Positions 24,301 through 34,398 of a DNA stretch of 64,000 bases are shown here, in pieces. The translations under genes and the position numbers were made by a program. Source of the DNA: Blumeriella jaapii (taxonomy: Eukaryota; Ascomycota; Leotiomycetes; Helotiales; Drepanopezizaceae). The stretch is from positions 1,019,544-1,083,543 of the forward strand of contig VWND01000069.1 in the NCBI GenBank assembly GCA_009599575.1, read 5' to 3'. Position 1 is the stretch's first letter, and the number at the start of each line of letters is the position of its first letter. The notes under the pieces were generated by a model that was given only the letters and a program-made list of their open reading frames with translations, was not told the DNA's origin and ran no database searches.

Positions 24301-26172
24301 ACGTTATCAAAAGCTTTTATTAAATAATAATTCAAAAGCTAAAAAACATAATAAACAAGCGTTTTTCGAATATAATTCAATTAATAAAAAAATTAAGCTT
24401 ACAAATTTGAATTATTTATCTATTATGCTTATCGGAAATAATACGTTATTATTATTATTACGCGAATTTTTAAATAATTCTGAAATCGATTTTATTATTT
24501 CTGAACAAGAAATTTTATTAAAAAGTATTTTATTAAAAATGCTTTATATATTAGGAATATTACTTACTAATAATGGTAAATCATTGATTTATTTATTATG
24601 CGCTGCTTTATCTAACGCCAAAATTACTATTATTATCGTACCGTTAATTGATTTAAAAAGCGATTTATTTAAACGTACAAATAAATTTAAAATTCCTGTT
24701 AATAATTACGAAAATAATCTTAAATTTAAAATTATAACTTTTATTTTTATTAAAACTTTAAAAAACGATATATTTATTAATTTATTAATAAATAAAATTA
24801 ATAAAGGAAAAATTAATAAAATTATATTAAACGAGTATCATTTGCTAATAACTGCGGCTAATTATCGTTTTATAATATATTAATTCAAAAAAATTCTTAA
24901 TTTAAAAGTTCAAACAGTATTTTTAACTGGTACATTATCCGTAAATCAAAAAAATCAATTGATTAATAAATTAAATTTACAAACTTTTGCTAAAATACGA
25001 GCCGATTGTTTACGTAATAATATATTATATCGAGCTTTAAATTTTAAATCTAAAAGTATGCAAAATAAATTTAAAAAATTCGAAAAATATTGTTTTGAAT
25101 TAAAATCGAATTTTAAATCATATTTAAATAAAATAATAATATTTTGTTCTATAATTGCGCTTGTCGATAAATTATCTGAATTTTTAGATTGCGCGAAATA
25201 TACGTCTAAATTATTAAAAAATAAAAAGAAATCGGTTTTAAAAAGTTTTATTACCGATTATACAACTTTTTATAATATTTTAATTTGTATTAGCGGTTTG
25301 CAAAAAGGCTTTGATTATTCTAATATACGTGCTATTATTTATTATAAATTAGCTTTCGAATTTAACAATTTTTTACAAGGTTTTAGTCGGGCCGGCCGCG
25401 ATAACAACGAAGCTATATCGATGTTTTTTTATAATTCAGGTTTTGAAAAAAAAATCGAAAACGATTCGTTAAATAAAAAATTAATTAAAAATTATTTACG
25501 CGAAATAGTCTGTCGTAAACAATTAATTTTTTTATATTTAAATAATATTATTTTAAATCAGTATTCTAAAACTAGTGCAAATTGCGATTTTTATATAAAT
25601 CGTAATAATATTTACGAAAAACAAGCGCAAATTATTAATATAATTACAAAAAAAGTCGAAAACGCAAAAAATGATTTAATTTGGGTTTTATCGCAAAGTT
25701 TTAAAAATAATAATTTTTGCACGTATTGTTATTTTATTAATACGCAAAATACTAATAATCATTATACTCGCGATTGTATTAAATTTGCGAATCTTGATTT
25801 ATTTTCACAAAATATAAAAAAAGAATTTATTCGAAATAGTTTTTTTATTTATACGAAAATAATTATTATTTTATTTGTTTATTACTTACTGTTATTTGTT
25901 ATCGATTACGTCAATCTTTCGAATTTGAAAATAAATGTATATTAATAAATTTTGTTTATCAAATAATAAGTTTATTATTTAAACGAAATGAATTATGGCC
26001 TAAAAACCAAAATTCCGATTATTATCAAAATCTATTTAATAATAAATCTATTTCGAATATAAATAGTTTTATAAAAAGTTTTACTAAACAGGTTTATATT
26101 ACGAAATTAAATACTAAATCTATTTTAGATCTTAAATATATATTTATTAACTTAACAGATAAAATATCTTAG
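21311..26172 (+). pseudogene. Telomere-linked RecQ-like helicase, module 1, heavily RIP-mutated
   Basis: This is homologous over its full length to the module 2 and 3 copies. The start MSNIQVFS is conserved in all three. Both N-terminal fingers have lost their histidines (finger 1 ends QYIRKNY, finger 2 KKYIKKIY, where module 3 has H), changes of CAT to TAT. The Walker A region at 24563-24583 reads LTNNGKS. Motif II at 24830-24841 has become NEYH instead of DECH, and motif VI at 25376-25402 reads QGFSRAGRD. Many CAA and TGG codons are now stops. The longest open pieces are 21311-21961, 24146-24883 and 24959-25945. TLH proteins are DNA helicases encoded next to fungal chromosome ends; this copy is dead. 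Confidence 0.88.
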
Positions 26173-26520
26173 ATTAAATTTTTATTTTTTTTACAAATTA
26201 AATTATTAATATTTTATCTGTCTGAAATTTATTAAAACATTTGATATAAAAAAATAAAATAGAAATAGAAATAGAAATAAAAATAGAAATAGAAATAGAA
26301 ATAGAAATTTAAATAGAAATATAAATAGAAATATAAATAGAAATATAAATAGAAATATAAATAGAAATATAAATAGAAATATAAATATAAATAGAAATAG
26401 AAATAGAAATAGAAATAGAAATATTAAATTAAATTTCTATTTTCTTTACAAATTAAATTATTAATATTTTATCTGTCTGAAACTTATTAAAACATTCGAT
26501 ATAAAAATAATTAAATAGAA
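26170..26520 (+). repeat. Duplicated TLH 3' flank with GAAATA repeats, module 1
   Basis: About 95 bp after the TLH stop (TTTATCTGTCTGAAA followed by TTAAAACATT) is repeated at about 26427-26520. Arrays of GAAATA/TAAATA hexamers occupy the space between. Module 2 has the same duplication; module 3 has a single copy. Confidence 0.8.
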
Positions 26521-26750
26521 ATAAAAATAGTAAATATAAATATAAATATAAATAGAAATATAAATAGAAATATAATTAAAAATATAAATAGAAATAGAAA
26601 TAGAAATATAAATAGAAATATAAATAGAAATATAAATAGAAATATAAATAGAAATATAAATAGAAATATAAATAGAAATAGAAATATAAATATAAATATA
26701 AATATAAATAGAAATATGAATAGAAATAGAAATTTAAATCTAAATATAAA
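26505..26750 (+). repeat. GAAATA/TAAATA hexamer array, module 1
   Basis: This is nearly uninterrupted AAATAGAAATATAAATAGAA-type sequence. The equivalents lie at 39615-39900 and 56055-56365. Confidence 0.9.
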
Positions 26751-26891
26751 TATAAACGTAAATATATTTGAAATTATTAATTAAATTTGAAAACGCAAAT
26801 ATTAATATTGTTTTTAACTTTTTATATAAAAATACAAATAAAAATTAAGCTTTTATATATTAATATAATAATGCAATTAATTACTTCAAAT
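26751..26891. other. Last shared module tail before the gypsy insertion
   Basis: It matches 39910-40068 and 56370-56531 up to TTACTTCAAAT, after which those two continue TTCCC or TTCCT and this copy continues into an LTR. It therefore defines the insertion point to the base. Confidence 0.85.
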
Positions 26892-27160
26892 TGTAACGAT
26901 TCACTCCGTTGCCACCTCTCGTGTCACCCCAGCAACTACGTATAGCTGCAAGCTCCCTGGTCTCTTAATGGGTCTTCCTATCAATTGTGGAAATTATTTA
27001 TATATATAAAAATCTTTTTTTTTAGCAACTTCTGCTTTTTACAATTGTTAATTCTAAATAAATATTTTTGTTACAAAACCAAAGGCTCGTTTTTTATATT
27101 ATATAAACACGGCGACTAATTAATTGATTTCCCAGCCCTTCGATTGATTAAATCGTTATA
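26892..27160 (+). repeat. 5' LTR of gypsy copy B
   Basis: About 269 bp, from TGTAACGA to TCGTTATA. It carries a single copy of the 27-bp GCAACTACGTATAGCTGC piece that is doubled in copy A. The left half keeps many C residues (GTGTCACCCCAGC) and the right half is more RIP-mutated. Confidence 0.9.
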
Positions 27161-27229
27161 TTATTAATAATTTTTTTTTTACGTTAGCGACGGCGTAAAT
27201 TATTTTTTTCTTCGAATTTCTCACGGATT

Positions 27230-28790
27230 ATATTAAAATAATCGACCGGTCGTAAAAAAGCCTATTTCCGCACTTTGCGAAAAATAGCTTTTGTTTAACG
27301 ATTCTTTTTTTAGCAAAGCTTTTCAGCTTCTGCTATACACCTTAACCTTCCTTTTTTTAATCAGCGAAAAAGCAGCCTTTTTCAAAAGCTTCTTTTTCTG
27401 AAAAACAATTCTTTCCCCGAAGAAAAAAAAACAAAGGAAAAAGCAGAGCGCTAACTATTTCGCTTGCTATCTCCCAGCTTAGTATCAAAAGCGTTTAATT
27501 AAAACTTTTGCAAAATTAACTGAAAAAAGCGCAAAAGCGTAAACGACAACTTCTGGAAATTATACGACTGCGACAAACTTTTTAATCAAAGCGTTTAATA
27601 AAATTTATCGAACGTGCTTTTGCTAGCCGCGAATTTGCTGCTTTTTTTTTTTTTCGCAACGTTTTATTTCAATCAACAAACGCCGCAAACCAATTTCCAC
27701 GCTTTTCGCGAATTTTTTTTAAATTTTCTTATAACGGCCAAAACTTTAGCGCGCTTTTTAAACGCTATAGTTTTCATTTATTTATTAATTTTCGATTAAT
27801 TCGCATAAAACGCGTTTTGAATTTTAAATTTAAGCTAAATAATAATAAAAATTACAAAGCACGCTATTAAAAAACTAAAATTCTCGACAATTTCGAATTT
27901 TACTACGATTATTTCGCTAGCAATCGATTTCGCAAAAATTATATATTCGATTAAACCGAAAGCGTAGCAAAAAAGTTTCTAACTTCGCGTATCTTAAACC
28001 GTTCCGATTTTACATTTTCCGAAAAATTAATTAAAAAAATCGCCGATTTCCTGGCCGATTTTTTAAACGTTCAGAAGGCCGAAAACGAGTTTAAAATACT
28101 ATAATAAATACGCACGACGATTTTTAGCGTTTTTATTTGCGATTTTCCATTTTCGCAGCAAACGCTTAAATACGAATTAACAAACAGCTTCGAAACGCTT
28201 TTCGCGATAAAATATTAAAGCGTTTACGAAAAAAGCTGTATTTGAAATAAGCGCGTATAATAATTTTTAAAAATTAGCTTACCGCCGTCCGTTAAAAAAA
28301 ATAAAATCAATTAGCTAAACGAATTTTATACGCGAATCGCTTTTTAATTAAATTTATTATTTATTAAAATAGCAGGTTTTTAATTAAAGCGTACTACGAG
28401 TCAAATCGTACGTACGAAAATCGTTCAAATATTTTACAAGCTTTTTTTCAGCCTTTTGTTTTTTTTTTTTTTTTACGCCAAAACGCCTTTTTTAGCGTTT
28501 TTTCTTTTCGATCGGACCAACGATAACGCTCGTTTTTTATTTTATATCAAAAAATTCAAAAAAGCTAATTTGCACGACCTTTTACGAGCCGACCTTCGGT
28601 TTTATTCAAAAGCTTTTCCAAGCTGGTAAATATAAACGAAATCGAGCCGGCCGAAGATTCGCTTTTTAATAATAATAATAAAAACGAAAACCCTTTTCCA
28701 AACGATTTTCAAAACGCATACGAGAAAATCGAAAGCTTTTTCGCTAATCGAAAAAACGCTCAGGCCTAAGCAAAGCTTTTTTTTTAAACG
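27230..28790 (+). pseudogene. Gypsy gag region (copy B)
   Basis: Plus-strand frames include FNQQTPQTNFHAFREFFLNF (27670-27730), closely matching the copy A gag. The C-terminal portion near 28440-28640 parallels 9843-9646 in copy A. It ends with TTTTTAAACGTATTGCGCGA, equivalent to the gag-protease boundary of copy A. Stops and frameshifts are numerous. Confidence 0.7.
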
Positions 28791-28802
28791 TATTGCGCGA
28801 TA

Positions 28803-29069
28803 TATAACGATCTAATCAATCGAAAGGCTAAAAAATCAATCAACTGATCGCCGAGTTCATATAATATAAAAAAACGAGCCTTTGATTTTGTAACAAAGAT
28901 ATTTATTTAAAATCAACAACTGCAGAAAGCAGAAGTTGCTAAAAAAAGAAAATCTTATATATATAAATAGTTTTTACAATTAATAAGAAAATCCACCAAA
29001 AGACCAAGAAGCTTGCAATTATACGTAATTGCTGGAATGACGCGAAAGGCAAACGAATAAATCGTTATA
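28803..29069 (-). repeat. 3' LTR of gypsy copy C
   Basis: About 267 bp. It starts TATAACGA (TGTAACGA with G-to-A) and ends TCGTTATA. It contains a single 27-bp piece, like copy B. Confidence 0.9.
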
Positions 29070-29229
29070 TTATTTTTTCGTTCGAAAAAAGCGCGTCTTC
29101 GAGCTTTTATTTATTGGTACGTCGTTATCCAAATGATCGTACGAATTTAAATCTTCGAAATACGCTTTTAGCCAATTTATAAGTTTTGCAAAAGGACCGG
29201 GAAGCTTTTTATGCGCTAAATGAAAATCG

Positions 29230-30796
29230 CGCATTTTTAAGAAAGCGTATATAAAGTCAAACGCGGGATACTATATAAGATTTTTATTTAAACCTATTCA
29301 AAAAGCTTTGTATTAAAAAGTTTTCCGTTGTATTCGACAAGCGATTAATTTTTCGATTTCGTATTTAAGCTTATTAATTATATTAATAAGTTTAAACGCT
29401 AAGTTAATCTGTTTTGAAAGCGCGTCGTCAGCTGTTTTACGCAGTCGATTAACGTGAAAAACTGGGTGTACGTTTATAATACTAGGAAGATTTAGCTTAA
29501 AAGCGTTGTCGAAAATTTTGGCTACAATTTTAAAAGGGCCGTTTATAAAATTATCGAGTTTGCGAAAGGGCCGGAAGGTCGGAAATGGACGTATATCGAG
29601 CTATATATAGTCGCCAACGTTAAAATCGATCGCGCGGCGAGATTTATTTGTATTTTTATTTTGTTATAAGCTTATTAAAGGTGCGATTTGGCGAGGTTTC
29701 AAACGTCGTAATAGCGGCGAGCGTACGCACGAACTTCGTTTGCGTTTAGCTTGTGTAAAAGGTTAAAAAAAAAGAAAGTATCGAGCTTTCAGTTTTAATT
29801 AGTATAAGAAATGTAATCGTATACAATTTTAAAAAATGAAAAGCCATTTAAATTTTCGTAAAAAAAAACTATTTGAGCGAAATCTATTATTAGAAAAAAT
29901 TCGTTTTAATTGTTTTAATAGAAATTTACGAAGGGTCGAAAGCGTTTTTGCAGATATTGATTATAAATTTCGGTCTGACCGTCGGTTTTAAAATAAGCGG
30001 CTATCGAAAGCTTTAGTTGCGTATCGAATATTTTGTTTAATTCAGACCAGAAAGTAAATTAATATTAAAAGCTACGATCGTTAATAATACTTTTCGAAAG
30101 GCTAAAATATTTGTATACGTAAAATATATATAATTTGGCGAAGCTTCGAGCGTCGATATTTTTGTAGCAAAAAATCGAAATAACTTGTTTGAAAAAACGA
30201 TTTATTATTACGAATACGTTATCGTAACCGTGTTTGTTTTTGTTAAAATTGCAAAAGTTTATTATAATATGCTTTTAAAAATAGTCAGAAACAAAAAAAG
30301 GCTGAAAAAGGCCGAAGCGTTTATTTTTTAAAATAAAATTTTTTCGATAAGCGTGGCAATTGCGATAGTATTATTTTACGAAAGCTGTTATATTTCGCTA
30401 ATAATATTAGTTCGAAAGCAATTGCGTAGTTTTGCGAGCGTTGGAATAAGCGGTGAAAATTTGGTTATGCATTTTTCGTATAAGGGCCAGATAAAAGTAA
30501 TCGACGTTTGATATTATTAAGCGATCGTAATATAACAGCAGATCGCGTTTAAATATATACGGAGTATTATTAGCGTCGTTTTTTTTCGTAGCGTTTCGTA
30601 CAGCTTTTTTTCGAAAAGCTATCAGGCTGCTAGCTGTGCGATTAGCGTGAAAAAATTAATTAACGATACGAAGTGCGAAGAAAAAATCAGTTATTTTAAC
30701 GATAAAAATAGCCGTTTCGAAAGCCGTGGAAAATCGAAGTTTTTTAATTAAAAAGCGGTGATCGATTTAATCGGTTCGAAAAAGAATTTGCAGGCG
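29230..30796 (-). pseudogene. Gypsy integrase/chromodomain (copy C), truncated
   Basis: The nucleotide sequence is collinear with copy A's integrase: 29230-29640 corresponds to the C-terminus and chromodomain start, and 30350-30640 to the N-terminal finger region. It is interrupted by RIP stops and physically cut at its 5' side by module 2, so no reverse transcriptase or RNase H remains. Confidence 0.8.
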
Positions 30797-31952
30797 CTAA
30801 TATTATAAGCGAGAGAATTTTGGTGGTTACCAACGTTGGTGACCAGTCTTGGCAGACCCTGGTGACCAAAGAAAGTTGGTCACCAGGTCGGTTTTTTCGC
30901 AAAAATTATTCGATTTGAAAAATAAAATTATATTCGTATTCAGCTTATTAATTAATTATCTTTTGTACGCAAAAGCTTATAAATACGATTAATAAATTAA
31001 AAAGTTGTAATAACCCCCCCCTCTAACCCTAATCTTGGCAGACCCTGGTAACCGACTTTCTTTGGTCACCAGGTCGGTTTTTTCGCAAAAATTATTCGAT
31101 TTGAAAAATAAAATTATATTCGTATTCAGCTTACTAATTAATAATCTTTTGTACGCAAAAGCTTATAAATACGATTAATAAATTAAAAAGTTGTAATAAC
31201 CCCCCCCTCTAACCCTAATCTTGGCAGACCCTGGTAACCGACTTTCTTTGGTCACCAGGTCGGTTTTTTCGCAAAAATTATTCGATTTTAAAAATAAATT
31301 TATATTTGTATTCAACTTATTAATTATTAATCTTTTATACGCAAAAGCTTATAAATACGATTAATAAATTAAAAAGTTGTAATAACCCCCCCTTCTAATC
31401 CTAATCTTGGCAGACCCTGGTAACCGACTTTCTTTGGTCACCAGGTCGGTTTTTTTTCGCAAAAATTATTCGATTTTAAAAATAAAATTATATTTGTATT
31501 CAACTTATTAATTATTAATCTTTTATACGCAAAAGCTTATAAATACGATTAATAAATTAAAAAGTTGTAATAACCCCCCTTTCTAACCCTAATCTTGGCA
31601 GACCCTGGTAACCGACTTTCTTTGGTCACCAGGTCGTTTTTTTTCGCAAAAATTATTCGATTTTAAAAATAAATTTATATTTGTATTTAACTTATTAATT
31701 ATTAATCTTTTATGCGCAAAAGCTTATAAATACGATTAATAAATTAAAAAGTTGTATATAACCCCCCCTTCTAACCCTAATCTTGGCAGACCCTGGTACC
31801 CGACTTTTTTTGGTCACTAAATCGGTTTTTTTTCGCAAGAATTTTTCGATTTTAAAAATAAAATTAAATTCGTATTTAGCTTACAAATTATTAATATTTT
31901 ATAGGCAAAAGCTTATAAATATTATTAATTAATAATAACGTTATTTAAGTCT
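30797..31952 (+). repeat. ~185-bp telomere-like tandem array, module 2 (6 units)
   Basis: GGCAGACCCTGG occurs at 30851, 31037, 31223, 31409, 31597 and 31785, a period of 186-188 bp. All but the first unit are preceded by a C-run and a CTAACCCTAATC or CTAATCCTAATC variant. The array joins the 206-bp array directly at 31953. Confidence 0.92.
30858..30887. repeat. Hairpin with inverted loop (AGAAAG)
   Basis: It has the same 12-bp stem as 17018-17047 and 48620-48649, but the loop is AGAAAG, the exact reverse complement of CTTTCT in the other two. Confidence 0.92.
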
Positions 31953-33589
31953 CTACGAATTAACGCACGGACCAAAAATAACTTGGCTCCAAAGCCTAAT
32001 TCTACAGCCTGCGGTATTCGTATTTACTAGTAAAACACCAGCCCATTTCTTAATAGAATCGTTCAATTCTTTTTATATTTGGGTTATTAATATTAAAACT
32101 TATTTAATTCTTTTTATTTTGTACAATTCGATCTATTACTAATCGCAATGCAAACGTTCTACGAATTAAAGCACGGACCAAGAATAACTTGGCTCCAAAG
32201 CCTAATTCTACAGCCTGCGGTATTCGTATTTACTAGTAAAACACCAGCCCATTTCTTAATAAAATCGTTCAATTCTTTTTATATTTGGGTTATTAATATT
32301 AAAACTTATTTAATTCTTTTTATTTTGTACAATTCGATCTATTACTAATCGCAATGCAAACGTTCTACGAATTAACGCACGGACCAAGAATAACTTGGCT
32401 TCAAAGCCTAATTCTATAGCCTGCGGTATTCGTATTTATTAGTAAAACACCAGCCCATTTCTTAATAGAATCGTTCAATTCTTTTTATATTTGGGTTATT
32501 AATATTAAAACTTATTTAATTCGTTTTATTTCATACAATTCGATTTATTATTAATCGCAATGCAAGCGTTCTACGAACTGACGCACGGGCCATAAAAAGC
32601 TTGGCTCCAAAGCCTAATTCTACAGCCTGCGGTATTCGTATTTACTAGTAAAACACCAGCCCATTTCTTAATAAAATCGTTCAATTCTTTTTATATTTGG
32701 GTTATTAATATTAAAACTTATTTAATTCTTTTTATTTCATACAATTCGATTTATTACTAATCGCAATGCAAACGTTCTACGAATTAACGCACGGACCAAG
32801 AATAACTTGGCTCCAAAGCCTAATTCTACAGCCTGCGGTATTCGTATTTACTAGTAAAACACCAGCCCATTTCTTAATAAAATCGTTCAATTCTTTTTAT
32901 ATTTGGGTTATTAATATTAAAAGTTATTTAATTCTTTTTATTTTGTACAATTCGATTTATTATTAATCGCAATGCAAGCGTTTTACGAACTGACGCACGG
33001 ACCAAAAATAGCTTGGCTCCAAAGCCTAATTCTACAGCCTGCGGTATTCGTATTTACTAGTAAAACACCAGCCCATTTCTTAATAAAATCGTTTCAATTC
33101 TTTTTATATTTGGGTTATTAATATTAAAACTTATTTAATTCTTTTTATTTTATAAAATTCGATTTATTATTAATCGCAATGCAAGCGTTTTACGAACTTA
33201 CGCACGAACCAAAAATAGCTTGGCTCCAAAGCCTAATTCTACAGCCTGCGGTATTCGTATTTACTAGTAAAACACCAGCCCATTTCTTAATAAAATCGTT
33301 CAATTCTTTTTATATTTGGGTTATTAATATTAAAACTTATTTAATTCTTTTTATTTTATATAATTCGATTTATTATTAATCGCAATGCAAGCGTTTTACG
33401 AACTGACGCACGGACCAAGAATAGCTTGGCTCCAAAGCCTAATGCTACAGCCTGCGGTATTCGTATTTACTAGTAAAATACCAGCCCATTTTTTAATAGA
33501 ATCGTATAATTCTTTTTATATTTGGGTTATTAATATTAAAACTTATTTAATTTTTTTATTTTATACAATTCGATTTATTATTAATCGTA
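31953..33589 (+). repeat. ~206-bp tandem array, module 2 (8 units)
   Basis: Units begin at ATGCAA(A/G)CG at 32148, 32354, 32560, 32766, 32972, 33179 and 33385, preceded by a 5'-truncated unit from 31953. The 66-codon frame is open in units at 32148, 32766, 33179 and 33385, and is broken in others (a TAG in the 32354 unit, an extra T in the 32972 unit). Confidence 0.93.
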
Positions 33590-33990
33590 ATGCAAACGTT
33601 CAGAAAATCGTGCACGGTCGCAAAATTTAACTTTCGCTTAAACCCATATTCGCCTAATCTCACACACGCACAAAATAAACTTTAAAAAATTATATACTTT
33701 ATATAACCTAGTCGTTCGTATGCTTTCGGAACAAAAGTCCTAAAGCATTTATAGTGTAATAGTTGATGGTTTCTGTAGGTTCAATTCCTTCGTTACCCTA
33801 TTAAAAACCCGTAAAACCACGGGAAAAGGATTGCCAGGCGTTCTGCCTTAATGCTCCGCCATTCTACTTATAAAATCTAGTTGCATGCAAATTCTATAGC
33901 TCCGGCCCGTGAATTGTCCTACGGAGTCTTATATATATGGTGAATAAATATAAGTCGGTGTATCAGTCTGCTCTTTGCTGTAAGTGTCTT
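33590..33990 (+). ncRNA. Conserved structured block upstream of TLH, module 2
   Basis: It is equivalent to 20512-20920 and 50264-50662. The A box is degraded to TAGTGTAATAG (33752-33762), while the B box GGTTCAATTCC (33778-33788) is intact. Hairpin CCCGT/ACGGG is shared. It may be a SINE-like relic, an RNA gene or a leader. Confidence 0.4.
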
Positions 33991-34137
33991 TTTTATAATT
34001 TAATTTAATTAATTAAAATTTTCGAATAATTTAATTAATTAAAGTTTTCGAATAATTTATTTAATTAAAGTTTTCGAATAATTTATTTAATTAAAATTAT
34101 CGTTGCTATAGGCTACGCGAAAACTTTAATTAAAGTT
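33991..34137 (+). repeat. AT-rich ~27-bp minisatellite, module 2
   Basis: TTAATTAAAGTTTTCGAATA units, as in module 1. Confidence 0.85.
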
Positions 34138-34155
34138 TTGAAAATTTTTCAAAAC

Positions 34156-34330
34156 CACACCACCCAAATTATCAAAACTCCCAAAACCCCCCTTCAAAAC
34201 CCCCAAAACCACCAAAACCTCCAAAACCTCCAAAACCCTCAAAACTATCAAAACTACCAAAACTTCCAAAACTCCCAAAACTCCCAAAACTTCAAAAACT
34301 TCAAAAACTTCAAAAACTTCAAAAAAACCT
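34156..34330 (+). repeat. C-rich CCAAAAC minisatellite, module 2
   Basis: It consists of 9-bp units around CCAAAACTC. Here it reads Gln-Asn rather than Pro-Lys because the frame is displaced, and it is open into the TLH start at 34399. Its coding status is doubtful since frame and sequence differ between modules. Confidence 0.8.
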
Positions 34331-34398
34331 CTAAAAAAACTTATTCTTATTTTCTTCGAATTTCTTCGATTATACGATTTTTTTTAAAAAAATTCGAT

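Larger units (their letters stand above)
16957..26891 (+). other. Subtelomere-like TLH module 1 (truncated)
   Basis: First of three head-to-tail modules. Its left end shares CTAATATTATAAGCGAGAGA with modules 2 and 3, and all sequence to the left differs. It holds the 185-bp array, a 47-bp triplet, the 206-bp array, the conserved upstream block, a TLH pseudogene and GAAATA repeats. It ends at 26891, where gypsy copy B is inserted, so the long A-rich tail seen in modules 2 and 3 is missing. Confidence 0.85.
26892..28802 (+). mobile_element. Gypsy copy B, 5' part only (LTR + gag)
   Basis: It belongs to the same family as copy A but is read on the plus strand. A 5' LTR starts at 26892 (TGTAACGATTCACTCC) directly after CAAAT, followed by gag-like sequence that matches the reverse complement of 11115 down to about 9474. 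It stops at 28802, where the LTR of copy C begins. The rest of the element and its 3' LTR are absent from the window. Confidence 0.85.
28803..30796 (-). mobile_element. Gypsy copy C, 3' part only (integrase + LTR)
   Basis: It has the opposite orientation to copy B. An LTR at 28803-29069 is followed by sequence collinear with 5238-6968 of copy A. It is cut at 30797, where module 2 begins. The arrangement suggests copy C inserted into the gag-protease boundary of copy B and was later truncated. Confidence 0.85.

Noticed and set aside
26170..26760. Poly(A)-like tail of a LINE after the helicase gene
   Set aside because: The tract is a GAAATA/TAAATA hexamer array conserved in place in all modules, with no reverse transcriptase of LINE type nearby.
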